DNA from: Ulva prolifera
Lineage: Eukaryota > Chlorophyta > Ulvophyceae > Ulvales > Ulvaceae
Direction: 5' to 3'
NCBI GenBank assembly: GCA_023078555.1
Contig: CM041201.1
Span: 1-64,000, forward strand
DNA length: 64,000 nucleotides
Positions 44,299 to 54,483 of this stretch are shown here, piece by piece. Position 1 is the first letter of the stretch. Each line of letters opens with the position of its first letter. The position numbers were made by a program, and so were the translations under genes. Under the pieces are notes generated by a model. The model ran no database searches and had not been told where the DNA came from. It saw nothing but the letters and a program-made list of their open reading frames with translations.

Positions 44299-45207
44299 TG
44301 CAGGACGCCTGAGGGGCGTCAGCCTAGCAGACATTGCACAAGACATGGTGGACGTGCTTCAACGGCTATATCGAGTCAACAGGCAAAAACACGATGCAGT
44401 CTGGACTCGCTGACGTGTAGCTGTACAACATTTGCTCATGGTGGGGACTTTGCTCAGTGCGGCTTGCGGAGGTGACGGTGATCGAAGTCGCCATCGTGCG
44501 AGGCTGTGGCTATGCGCCGCAGCGACTCATCGCGACAACCAGCCTTGCACGTGCGCTGCCATGGCAAGGCAAGCACGTGTAGGACAGCACTCGCGAAGCG
44601 ATTCAGAATGAGAGCCTGCCTACTCCCTGTGGAAGCATTCTTGTGAGATTCGTGAGCGCAGCGAGGGCTATGTTTCTGACCGCCACGCTTAAGTATCCGC
44701 TGTAACACTCGCAGTCTGCATATTCTGCCTGTCGCCGCTCACCAGCACGGACCTGATCGCCAGTATGGCTTCTCATGTACGCAATCCTGGCCCATGCTAC
44801 TCAAATTAGTGCAGGCTGTATCTGAAGACCTCGGCTCGCTGAAACTGTTCCTGCTCTGCAGTGCCGGGCTGCTCCCTCTCGCCAATGCCGGCCTGCGTGC
44901 GCTACGCGACCGTGCGTACGGCACAACCTTCACCCGGCTCGCAGCGATTCCGGCAAGAACATCGAGAGGGCGTTCCTTGGAGAGGTGGGCTTCTGCTGCA
45001 TCGTGACAGCTGCGAGCATAGCGATTGCGAGAGAGCCGATACAGCTGCCTAATGCAGCCGTTGCTGTGTAATTCGTCGCACCTGGTCTGTCCAGATCGTG
45101 ATCTGCAACTACCAAGGAGCTGCATCATAGCGTATCTCTATTGTGTATCTGTTTGTGCGCAGTTTGCTTGTGCCCACAGCATCTGAGCGAGCCCCTCACA
45201 ACTGCAG
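44299..45207. other. Intergenic or 5' exons of the RAF2-like gene
   Basis: The RAF2-like gene must have a transit-peptide exon here or just upstream, ending in phase 0, but I could not choose one. A hydrophobic frame (44,794-45,006, LKLFLLCSAGLLPLANA) and a minus-strand 84-codon frame (44,454-44,708) are unassigned. Confidence 0.4.
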
Positions 45208-45891
45208 GACTTTGGAGCTCGGGACCCCACAGCTGGGGAGACAGAGACAAACTTCGGAGAGAAGAATCTGTGGAACTGGGACACTGAGCATCTGATCAAG
45301 TGCGCTGCTGCCACACAAGCTGCGACACACAGTGCATTTTGTTGGATTATTGCAGCTATGCTCACGTCCCCCCATGTAGCCAACACGAAACCTCCGCCAC
45401 GACAAACGAACGTCTCTGCAGTAGCTCCTTCCGAAGTGCACGTACATGGCAAGTAGCCGTGCCCGAGCACATACTCATACCTGCGTGAACAGCCACGACT
45501 GCAGCACTTCAGAATGATGAAAGCTGTGCCCCAGTATCCTCTGAGCCCAGTACATCACGAACTGACATCTTCCGAGCCCTGCCGCCTGTTCATACGCACC
45601 AGGTCACGCACGCCCATCCTACTCCAGTTTGCCCTTCTACCTCACATGCAGGACTTTGTTGAGTTGTCGGGCAGGGCGAAGCCTTTGCTTTCCGCTGACG
45701 GCACGTTCTTTGATGTGGCAGTGTTATTTTTTATATGGCAGCTAGGTAGTGCCGGGTAGCTACCGCACGGGCTGTAGCTGCATGCGCGTGGCAGTTGATG
45801 CAGCATGCAAACCCAGCCCGCTATCAGATGCGGACTGGTTCACTCTGACGTCTTCCCGTTGAAATAGCACTTTACTAATATCACTGAGGAT

Positions 45892-45939
<48 letters not shown>

Positions 45940-47618
45940 CTTTGTATGACCACGACCTCAGCAACGCTAGCCACCTACCTGGCCCACAAAAGGTAGTGGC
46001 TTGTACTCAGGATGTTGCCGAGACACCAGCGAATAGGTCCATGCATGCGTGAAATTGGTGTGCGCCAACATATGGACCAGTTTAACAAGAAAAAATTCCA
46101 CAAACATCACTCTAGGCATGTTTAGTCACTGTACGATTGGATTGCAGGGCCCCTGACGCGATCGGGGAGCTCGTCGGCCTCAGCGCCAAGAACTGCGCAG
46201 AGACCCCGGCCGACCCGGTGGACGAGAAAACGAGGGAGCTGCTGCGGCAGCAGGTGCCTGGGTGGCGTGTGGAGGGCAGCGGGGCCGCCACCGGCATCCG
46301 CCGCGACTGGACGGCCAAGGTGCGGCGCAACCCCCCCCCCCCCCCCCCCCCCCCTTGCGTCCGGTCCCCCAGCCACATCCCTTTATGCAGCCGTCGTGGC
46401 GCAACTTTTGCTTATCTTGTGTGCTGTTGCACCCTGTTCCCTGGCGGGGTGGCGTCCATCAGGTCTTGAGGATGGCGACAGGCCATCGTCAAGGCAGTGC
46501 CTCTGCAGCTTGTTGCCCGCATCTCAGCCAATTTGTGCCTTCACCCCTGGTGGGGTGCTTTCAATGAGCTATTCAGGCTGAAGGCAGGCGATCCACGATG
46601 CGGTGCCTCGGACAGGCAGGCTCGCACAGCTAGCTGTGCCGATCGCCATGCTCGGTCGGCGTGAGTGCATGAACGGCTGGATTGGGCGGTAGCAGGCGCC
46701 ACCGTGGTGTGTGGTTTCGACGCATGGTTGTCTTGCCTCTGTGGGGAGCCAGGGCAATGTGTGCTCGCCCAGCCTGTTCCCCGCGCCCCATGGTCTGAAC
46801 CAGATACACGTCCCACAATTGACTTCGCTCAATACGACGTGCCTTGTGGCGATACCCATGATGAGCTGCAAGCAATGGAGTGTAACGCGATGCAGCAGGG
46901 GACGTGCGCGGAGGCTGCAGCGGTGGGTGGTGTGGTGCAGGGGCCACAGGAGGCGAAGCAGATGGAGGAGCGCTTCCAGGCCGTCGCCTCGGAGCAGGGC
47001 CCACCCGGTGAAGGTCACGTGCGTCGCGTCGCAGGTGTTTGCCGTCCTCCCCGTCGATGGTGCGCCCCCACCCCCCTCCCCACTGCCTCGCTCTGTAGAA
47101 GAGAGTGTCTTTTAGGTGACTGTCTGGCAAAGATGTGGAGCGCGAAATCGTGCAAGTCCGGGGGTTGTGTGGCAGCGGATGTTAGGGCAGTGTTGAGCGT
47201 GGGGGTTGGGCGGCCGTGGCGTGCTTTGCAGCCGTGATGAAGTTGGGAGGTTCGCGGCGCTGCGTCGATGCTCCAACAAGCATGCGTTGCCAGGGCGGGC
47301 AGGTGAAGGAGGCTTCAATCGACAGACAGAATGTCTGAGGTGCCTTGCGCTCCTTTTGCCGCATGCATGGTGTTGCACACCCGGTCAAAGCAGCTTCCCT
47401 GTTACGAAGGCATCTGGCACCCTGCCTCTGGGTCACGTCTCCTTCTTCCAGGCGGCCCGTGGCGTCCGTTGCGACGGTCACATGAGAGAGAACTGATGTG
47501 ACGGTGGTTGTGACCTGCAGGTGATCTCTCCAGGAGAGACTTTGTGTTTGCCTCCAAGCTAAACAGCCTTGACCTGTCGGAGCTGGAGAAGAAGAGGCGG
47601 CCAAAGTACTGGGCGTAG
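45208..47618 (+). CDS. RAF2: RAF2-like Rubisco assembly factor (pterin-dehydratase fold)
   Basis: Four exons join in phase: 45208-45299, 46148-46319, 46941-47034 and 47521-47618 (TAG); the 5' exon(s) are missing. Exon 1 reads DFGARDPTAGETETNFGEK and then WNWDTEHLIK, the plant RAF2 block. Exon 2 has LVGLSAKNC and LLRQQVPGWRVEG..GIRRDWTAK, the start of the 4a-carbinolamine dehydratase fold. Exon 3 has EAKQMEERFQAVASEQG. Exon 4 has LSRRDFVFASKLNSLDLSEL and ends KYWA. RAF2 helps assemble Rubisco in the chloroplast and is not thought to be an active dehydratase. The segment that should follow SEQG (HH/HYPxLHLE...WT..GG) is not seen. Either a short exon in 47,035-47,520 was missed or the sequence there is damaged: a 2-base loss at 47,000 would explain GPP for GHHP. 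Poly-T and poly-C runs sit in its introns. Confidence 0.72.
45893..45939. repeat. Poly-T run of about 47
   Basis: Uninterrupted T run in the first resolved intron of the RAF2-like gene. Could be a retroposed poly-A tail in reverse or a simple slippage product. No flanking target-site duplication was identified. Confidence 0.9.
46331..46354. repeat. Poly-C run of 24
   Basis: Lies 11 bases past the donor site at 46,320 in an intron of the RAF2-like gene. Confidence 0.95.
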
Positions 47619-48829
47619 TCGTTTGTGTACCGGCCTGGCCTACAGTCTGGTGCAGACCAGATGAGTGGCGCAGAGTGTGAGCGTGCGGGAGTAAGTAAGA
47701 ACTGTATGTGTGTGGCAGGCGATTGATGAGAATGTTACATGCATACATGCATGCCTGGGCGTGCACACATGCTGGCATACTGCCATCGGACCACCCAGCA
47801 GGTGTTGGTGGATGTGTATCTCCATGAAAGGGCCACGCCGGCGAGGCTTCAACACGATGGGGCTAACAGAACAGATATGTGATCAAATTTCGTCAGCATG
47901 GATGTATAGTTCTACCAGTAATTGTGCTCGGAATTTGGTGCACACGGGGGACTGCAACAGGTGCACTGGGGCGTGACCTCGCACTCGCATTGACAGTCAG
48001 TGGCAACTTGGCATGAAGACACCCCACATCACAGACTTCGTGATCAAAACATTGTTGTGCACGCTTCTGGGCATTTGACGTTGAGGCTGACCTGTCATAC
48101 CTCGACCTTGGAAGATTAGCGTGTAACGATACAATGGGAATTGTTATACTGAGATGCTGAAGATAGTGGTTAGTGGTCGTAATAACACAGTCTGTGTAAT
48201 GTCAGACTTGGGGACAGTTTGGAAACACACAAGACGATATTGACATCTTCAACTGAGGCGCACAAAGTTCATTCCGACTCTGACCACTAATCCCATATCC
48301 CACACTTGTCACGACTGCACGACAGAAATGAATGGCTGTATACCGGATAAAATTTCAGTTGGTGGTGATTGAATTGACGAAGAAGAATGTACACATGATG
48401 TGGCACGACATATGTTGTGAACTCAGAATTTGTCAGGAAACAATGCAACAGCATTATATCTCATCCTGCTGCAAGAGCTCAGAAGAACGAAGATTCACTT
48501 CTGCACTGCAGCTCTATTTCAAGTGACACTGTCTCATTTCTACAGGCCGAGCATGGCTTGGAGAACGGCCAGCATCCGGCCCTGATTGCCACTGTATGCT
48601 ATCAGCAGCTACTGCTGAGCGTGCCATGACCCGCAGCTCGGCTTTCCGTGTGATGAAGGCGTCACGGGGACCATCATGCCTCCGCCCGTGGCATGGAGCA
48701 GTATGACTAGTTCATGATCAGATGGGGCTGAGGAGAGAAACTGCCCTCAGGATCCCATGACAGGGCAAACCATGGACCCCCCTTCAAAGACCTCATGGAC
48801 TGCACACAGGGTCCGCCATGCTGATTGGG
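47619..48829. other. Intergenic, RAF2-like to small membrane protein
   Basis: Convergent 3' ends. A possible lone exon (tttctacag at about 48,546 followed by AEHGLENGQHPALIATVCY and a stop) belongs to no known family. Otherwise nothing seen. Confidence 0.45.
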
Positions 48830-49117
48830 TCATTCTTCCAGCTCTCCCTTGTTTCTGAGGTGTTGTTCTACTGCGTCTGAAATGTACGCCCGAGCATCTG
48901 CGATCCCCTTCTCCCTGCAACGCCGAGACACATTTGCTATCTATTAAGCCGCTCCAAATAATCTCGCTTCATGCCGCCAGGGCCTGCGAGCTATGGACGA
49001 CAGCACATCACAGGCCTTGAGCACGCACTGTTGGTAGTAGTGCATAGCATAGACGGTCGCAAACGACAGCCCCGTTAGCAAGGCAAAGCCGTAGGTGGTG
49101 CCGAATAGAGCAGACAT
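48830..49117 (-). CDS. Small single-pass membrane protein, unknown
   Basis: Two exons on the minus strand give about 67 residues. The first (from ATG at 49117) encodes MSALFGTTYGFALLTGLSF followed by ATVYAMHYYQQ, a hydrophobic N-terminal helix of about 20 residues ending at paired Tyr. The second (48914-48830, TGA) encodes EKGIADARAYISDAVEQHL and RNKGELEE, a charged, helix-prone tail. The junction works in phase with a GT donor after GTGCTGTC, or with a GC donor 13 bases further on. Size and layout (short N-terminal membrane helix, soluble amphipathic tail) are like many organelle inner-membrane accessory subunits, but I recognise no family. Same strand as MZT1 upstream. Confidence 0.4.
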
Positions 49118-49874
49118 GGTTTATATGCACACCAAGACGAGGAAGATAGAAATACTGTCGCAGGCACAACCCAGAACTGCGCGCAATCTACGCGAACAAA
49201 AAATTCACACCGAACTCAGATTGCTGAAGTTGGACGTTCATACGTAGCTGCAGTTTGTGGGATCGGGCATGCAGTCGGATCCGATCGAAGCGTGGCGAGG
49301 TGGTGCAGGCTCTCCGTGGTGTGACAGGATTCCGGCAGGTGGCACTGCCTGATCAGCAGAAGCATCAGTTCGTGCCCGGAAATATATTTCATACTGTGTG
49401 ACGATATGTTTTGGGAATTTACACCATATCAGCTAATTCATGTAGCTGAAAGACACATCCCAACAAGTCCATATGTTGCCACACTCTGTCGTCGACAGTT
49501 CAGAGAGCCACCTCCTGCGCATGAGCATCCCCCTTGTGCATCTGTGAGCTGCTGCTGCAGCAATTGTACGGCTTGAATGTGCCGTGTGTCTGGGGCATGT
49601 CCCAGACACACGGCACATTCACAATATGTTGAGACACATACTGAAAATGGTTGAGCATGCCAACAGAGGTACGACTGGAGCCAGAATCAACGGTCCATCA
49701 AAGGGCGAATATGTGGCACCAGGTGTCAAAACCTGCTGCGCCGGTGTCAGCTTCTGGATTTGCAAAGTGAACAAACCTCAAGTGAAAACCCAGACTCATA
49801 ATTGCGAGCATGCGAAAGATGATCAAGTCCGCTTTTGTGGTACGTTAGCTTGTGCATAGCCGAAAACACACAGC
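49118..49874. other. Intergenic with perfect hairpin
   Basis: Promoter side of the small membrane protein and 3' side of MZT1. Apart from the hairpin at 49,575-49,620, nothing recognised. Confidence 0.5.
49575..49620. repeat. Perfect 20-bp inverted repeat with 6-base loop
   Basis: The arm gaatgtgccgtgtgtctggg is followed by gcatgt and then the exact reverse complement of the arm. No mismatch in 20 pairs. Confidence 0.95.
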
Positions 49875-50281
49875 CTACTGATCCCAAGCGGACTTGTCCC
49901 GAGGGTTTCGTATTGTCTTCACTGCTTTTGCCAACGCTTCTGGGTGCTCATTGTTCTTCAGGAGAAGGAGAAGCAGTCTAGTCTGTTCCTCGGTAAGCCC
50001 ACAATCTAGCATCTTGCCAATTTCGTGTGTAACTGCATGAAAGGAGAGGTTGATGACAGTGAATGAACGGGTTCATGACTTTTTGAGTAGGCTTGTACGG
50101 CTGAGAAGTATTGCGGTCTGCTTTGTGTTCCGAGGGCAGTGCCCCATGAGCAGCACAGCGCACTCTTCATGGCTGTTGTGACCGAACACACGTTGCGCCC
50201 GCGGTGTTTGAAATCTGGGCTTGCGCTGGACACACCTTTCACTAGCTTGTCACTAACATCAGGAAGCTCTTCATCTGCCAT
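49875..50281 (-). CDS. MZT1: MOZART1 (mitotic-spindle organizing protein 1)
   Basis: Two exons in phase: 50281-50236 (MADEELPDVSDKLVK) and 50032-49875 (TAG), 67 residues in all. Exon 2 reads THEIGKMLDCGLTEEQTRLL, then LLLLKNNEHPEALAKAVKTIR. The family pattern is (l..(m/i)s..L.tGLd...l..ll.L.e.GvnPEALA.vvkelr), and GLTEEQ and HPEALAKAVKTIR fit it well. MZT1/GIP1 binds the N-terminal region of gamma-tubulin-complex proteins and activates microtubule nucleation at spindle poles and the nuclear envelope. The usual length of 60-80 residues matches. Asn-Glu-His replaces the common GVN before PEALA. The start at 50281 is the first Met giving the usual length; the frame stays open upstream to 50,389. 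Confidence 0.82.
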
Positions 50282-50523
50282 GAAGCTAACGTTGATCACT
50301 TTGTAGATGTTACGGGCACTGCCACGGTCCGAACCGGACAATAGCACACCAGCTGCATTCAATTGCAAGTTGCATCGACGCGCCTTCACCCTTTAGTGAT
50401 TCACAACATCGAGTTCTCCGCCGCCCCTCTGCTTTGACGTCTGGACGTGACACAGATGCCGAAGCGATTTCGCGATGACGCGGATATAGCAGGAAGCTGA
50501 ACGCCGTTCTCTCTGTTCTGCGA

Positions 50524-51306
50524 CTAGAATTTGCAGAAGTTGTCGCCTTCTCCACTCATGCACATCAAACATACCGCGCCACCCGGCAAGATCACGACAG
50601 CCCCGATGGACTCTCGGCCGGGACCTGGCGTTGCCCCTACGCCACAGTTCTTGACACCAACACCAGGAACCCGTTGCATAGCAGTATCGTCGCTCTGTCG
50701 CGAATTCCAGCAAAACGGATTGCTCCTGAAGCCGTGCATCAGCACAACTGTCCAGGCACGGTGTTCCCGCAGGAGCTCTGCCCGGCATGCTGCAACAATT
50801 GAGGGAACGCTCGTGCCTGCCAGCAAACCAGTCCACGACCGTACCTCTACACATGCTTTTGCACAGACTCCAAGCTCTTGAACTGCAAGAGGGCGTATTC
50901 TACAACTCAGCGCCCCAATATACTCACACAGTGCTACATACTGACAGTGCTGTGGCTTCACAGCTTTCCCAAAGGAATTGTTGGCAGCCGCACTTTGACC
51001 GTCACTGGAACCAGTATCATTGCTGCCAGAACCATTCACTTTCCTGGTTTCGTCCTGTTGCTGAACTGCCTCGTTTTCTGTGGCCGCGGGTCGCTCTGTG
51101 ACCTGAGAAGCCCGCTCTTCAGACCTCACAGCAGCCTCATCAAGCCCAGAGCTCTGCTGATGCTTGTCAGAGGCACCTGTCTGGCGCAGGAGCTGCGCCA
51201 TATCAGGGACAGCAGTGTCGGAGATCTTCGAGAAGGCTGAAAAGGCAGCTCCGCAGTCCCATGGGTCCATTCCAGCAGGCTGCTTGACCTCCTGCAACTC
51301 CACCAT
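50524..51306 (-). CDS. Unrecognised low-complexity protein, probable exon
   Basis: Open frame of 260 codons. An acceptor-like gttgcag precedes EVKQPAGMDPWDCGAAFSAF, and the following region is rich in Ser, Glu, Gln and Ala (for example SGLDEAAVRSEERASQVTE), typical of a disordered linker. The last third (VPSIVAACRAELLREHRAW, HGFRSNPFCWNS) is more ordered-looking but matches no family I know. The stretch upstream in a different frame (DSEEILSLYESSPVQASAA, near 51,330-51,400) may be the preceding exon. Function unknown. Confidence 0.35.
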   Translation of the reverse strand: MVELQEVKQPAGMDPWDCGAAFSAFSKISDTAVPDMAQLLRQTGASDKHQQSSGLDEAAVRSEERASQVTERPAATENEAVQQQDETRKVNGSGSNDTGSSDGQSAAANNSFGKAVKPQHCQYVALCEYIGALSCRIRPLAVQELGVCAKACVEVRSWTGLLAGTSVPSIVAACRAELLREHRAWTVVLMHGFRSNPFCWNSRQSDDTAMQRVPGVGVKNCGVGATPGPGRESIGAVVILPGGAVCLMCMSGEGDNFCKF

Positions 51307-52186
51307 AGCTTAGTTGCTGCAGAAGCCTGAACGGGTGAAGACTCATACAGCGAAAGAATCTCTTCCGAATCGTCACTCCGACACAGGCAATCTCTGCTCC
51401 AGGCTCCTGACCATCCACCAGCACGCTTCGAACAGCACCCACGGAAGACATGCTCTGCGGTGCACNGCTCGGGCGGACCGGCATCCTGAGACCACATCCG
51501 AGGTCGTCTGGGGGACATGCCCCATCCGATGGAAGTGCTGCAGCTACAGCAGACGGCGCTGCTAGGCCCGGCGGCATGACAGGAGCCAGCGACTCGGGCG
51601 GCCTGCCGGCTGCTGGCGCTGTGGACTGAAACTCTCCGGGTTCTGCTGGATCAGGCACCAGGCCATCCTCACCCCCCCCGACCTCCCTCGGCTGCGGAGC
51701 TGGTCCTCCCTGCCCGGACATAGCTGCGTCAGCGCTGCCGAGCGGCTTAGGAGCCGCTGCCCCCCCGCCCCCCCTCGGCTGCGGAGCTGGTCCTCCCTGC
51801 CCGGACACAACTGCGGCAGCGCTGCCGAGCGGCTTAGGAGCCGCTGCCCCCCCGCCCCCCCTCGGCTGCGGAGCTGGTCCTCCCTGCCCGGACATAGCTG
51901 CGTCAGCGCTGCCGAGCGGCTTAGGAGCCGCTGCCCCCCCGCCCCCCCTCGGCTGCGGAGCTGGTCCTCCCTGCCCGGACACAACTGCGGCAGCGGTGCC
52001 GAGCGGCTTAGGAGCCGCTGCCCCCCCGCCCCCCCTCGGCTGCGGAGCTGGTCCTCCCTGCCCGGACATAGCTGCGTCAGCGCTGCCGAGCGGCTTAGGA
52101 GCCGCTGCCCCCCCGGTTGGAGGGGCCGGGGTCCCCCCCTGCCCACCGGACTCCTCAGTGTCGCTGTCGCTGTCCGCGGGGGGCAC
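51203..52186 (-). CDS. Pro/Ala/Gly-rich repeat protein, hypothetical
   Basis: Open frame on the minus strand starting PPADSDSDTEESGGQGG, then five 29-residue repeats (GAAAPKPLGSADAAMSGQGG / PAPQPRGGG) and a tail with ALPSDGACPPDDLGCGLRMP. One unknown base (n) at 51,466. Composition suggests a disordered or cell-wall-like protein, or non-coding minisatellite DNA that happens to be open: the repeat is also open in another frame. It overlaps the frame to its left, so at most part of it can be an exon of the same gene. No known domain. Confidence 0.3.
   Translation of the reverse strand: MPPADSDSDTEESGGQGGTPAPPTGGAAAPKPLGSADAAMSGQGGPAPQPRGGGGAAAPKPLGTAAAVVSGQGGPAPQPRGGGGAAAPKPLGSADAAMSGQGGPAPQPRGGGGAAAPKPLGSAAAVVSGQGGPAPQPRGGGGAAAPKPLGSADAAMSGQGGPAPQPREVGGGEDGLVPDPAEPGEFQSTAPAAGRPPESLAPVMPPGLAAPSAVAAALPSDGACPPDDLGCGLRMPVRPSXAPQSMSSVGAVRSVLVDGQEPGAEIACVGVTIRKRFFRCMSLHPFRLLQQLSYGGVAGGQAACWNGPMGLRSCLFSLLEDLRHCCP
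51687..52120. repeat. 87-bp minisatellite, five units in A-B-A-B-A order
   Basis: Units begin with ctcggctgcggagctgg at 51,687, 51,774, 51,861, 51,948 and 52,035. Two variants alternate: atagctgcgtcagcg (A) and caactgcggcagcg (B). Confidence 0.92.
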
Positions 52187-54483
52187 TGGCAGCCGTGGCT
52201 CCCTTTTCGGTCTTTCCGGGCGCCCAGTTTGCGCAGCAACAAAGCCTTTCCGCGTGCAGTGGTGCCTCCGCGCCGGTCACACCCTCCCCACTCCAGCCTT
52301 CCCACCGGCTACACGAACGCGCTTGTCAGCAGCAGCCTTCTCTGCTGCACTGCGCCCCGACGCCGACCCCCCCCCGTGCCGGCACTTGGTGGTATGACAG
52401 GGGGGTGGCGGCTGTCCTCCGGGAGAGCGGCGAGGATGCCCGCGGGTATGTGGACGAGCTCGGCACTGCACAAGTACCAGATGTGCACCCAAAGAAAGAT
52501 ACACTGAAGTGGCCACAGGGTATTACATAACAAGTTGGGACACGTGGTACAGGCAATAGACACAGCAATGTAGTAAACAGATACCCGCTGGCACAGAAAA
52601 CACACGGCTTACGGGGTGTGCGCACTTGTAGCAGCTTGGACTCTGCATTCCTTTGGCGATTGACAGCTTTGCCAGTTCCACAGCGCCGGCGTATCCCCAG
52701 TCCTTGATCTCAGGGAACGTCCCTGGCCTTAGGCGAACGGGGGTCGTGGAGACCGGCCTGCCCGAACTGCTCCCCGCGGAGACTTTATGCGCCACACTCA
52801 GGTGCCGCCAGCTCCGGAGCGCCCAGTGCCAGAGCGTGTGGGAAGGGCACAAGGGCAGCAGCTCGTCCACCAACCTCTTGACGGGAAGACCGTACCCCGA
52901 CTTCACCAAGGCTGCACGCGCCGTGTGCGTCAGGTGTCCGCAACGCCTGCTCATTATTGGCTTGCCCCACACGAGGGGCTACTACAAGGCAGCACTGTAC
53001 AGTGCACTGGCACCATGGCAAAAGAAAAGGAGACTGCGCACCGCTTGTATTCACCACGCACACCAGGATGGCGGCAAAGGCAGGATCCTCGAGGGTGGGC
53101 TCCATCGCTGGAACGTCCTCTTGGCACCGCGTTTCCAGGACAGGCGCCCCAGGATGGCCGGTCACTGCCGCAGCGACGAGGCGCCGGTAGGCATGCATGA
53201 AGAGGTGGACACCACTTTCGGCAAATGCCGCCAGGTCCTCGGTGGTTCGCCGCAGCCCTACACATGCTCCCATAATTTGGGAGTAGCAGTTGTGGACAGA
53301 GCTCCACATGGGGCGGAGGGCTCGGGCAACTCGGTCTCCCTACACGGTTTAGAACAAGGTGTTAACCAGCCCGGGGGGATGGACAAACTGGTGGAAGCCA
53401 TAGCATAACGAAGTCACGCAGGTCAAGCTAACACTTACAGATGATTGGCGCATCGCACCCCTGACCTATCGAACAGCGGGTGCTCCGCCGCATAAGCCAA
53501 CACCCAGGGTGTTAGAGTGGAAACGGCGGAGACAAGGTCGCCGAGGCATTTCATATCCTGCACACAAGGAGGTCTGCTGGACAACTCGAGCGAAGCCCTG
53601 TGTCAGGGTAGGACCGAGGTGTCACTCGTGACGGGGACACCACAGCCACTACCATGCATGCGCGAGTGAAAGGCAGTGCCCTGCGTACAACAACCCGCAC
53701 GAATACATGCAATGCTGCCAAACGACACAGCAAAAGTGTAAAGTCAGGAGCGCACGAGCGCGTGGATGAGGTCAGAGTGGAAAGGATTCCACGTCCGCTA
53801 AGACCGGAGCGCCCGAGGTCAGCTGGTACACCGGGGTGGCAGGGACCCCATTTGTGTTGGCCAGCATTGCGTGACACCGGTCCCCAATGTGCCGGGCTAC
53901 CGAATCGGCCGGCTGGAGCAGCTTTTCATTCATGCGGCTGAATCGGCTGCAGTGTGCGTTTTCGTACAGCACCCACGCTACCAGAGGGTTGAGTCCCTCT
54001 GGAAGGTTGGAGGTGGGTCTCTCCCTGCTCCGGCCTGCCTCGGCCCCCCCCCTCCGCGGCACTCTGCTTCCCGGCGGTCCACAGTTTTGTGGCATGTGGG
54101 GACAGGCCGGAGACGTACGAAGCCCATGCCCACACAATGTGTCGGGGTGTTGAGCACCAGAACACTGCACCGACGACTCCGATTAAGTGCCTTACCCAGG
54201 ACCTCTGGGACACGCCAATGAACTACAGGTACTGCAACTATGTACAAACGCGGTGGTGTTGGCGCGCACGCGGGGGCGCCAAAGGGACTGACTGCCGCAG
54301 ATGGAACGTGAGCACACCGTCAGGAGGCGGGGGGTCCGGGCCTTTGCCGCTTTTCCCCCACGTTGGCGTGTGGGATCTCAAAGCGCTGGGCCAGCTCCGG
54401 ATCTCTTGCCTCGGTGATTGCTGTTTTCCAGACGCCTGAATCGGTTACCTGGCCGGTCACCCTAACCTGCACAGGTGGTGGCA
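52187..54483. other. GC-rich block, unrecognised
   Basis: Open frames occur on both strands (plus 52,653-53,408; minus 52,523-52,972, 52,785-53,309, 53,772-54,170) but none shows a motif I know. On the minus strand, segments such as HLFMHAYRRLVAAAVTGHPG and ALVKSGYGLPVKRLVDELL look protein-like and switch frame, which could mean a decayed mobile-element gene. This remains a guess. Confidence 0.3.

Noticed and set aside
44198-44413. 71-codon plus-strand frame ([17 protein letters not shown])
   Set aside because: It is antisense to the bL34 transit-peptide exon, which fits in phase with two further bL34 exons.
45893-45939. Poly-T as proof of a retroposed gene copy
   Set aside because: No target-site duplication or intron-less gene copy next to it was found.
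52653-53408. 251-codon plus-strand frame as a gene
   Set aside because: GC-rich DNA with long frames on both strands and no motif on either; cannot be told from chance.
53551-54170. Reverse-transcriptase or recombinase remnant
   Set aside because: Protein-like fragments are present, but none of the diagnostic motifs (YxDD, DDE, R-HxxR-Y) could be read.
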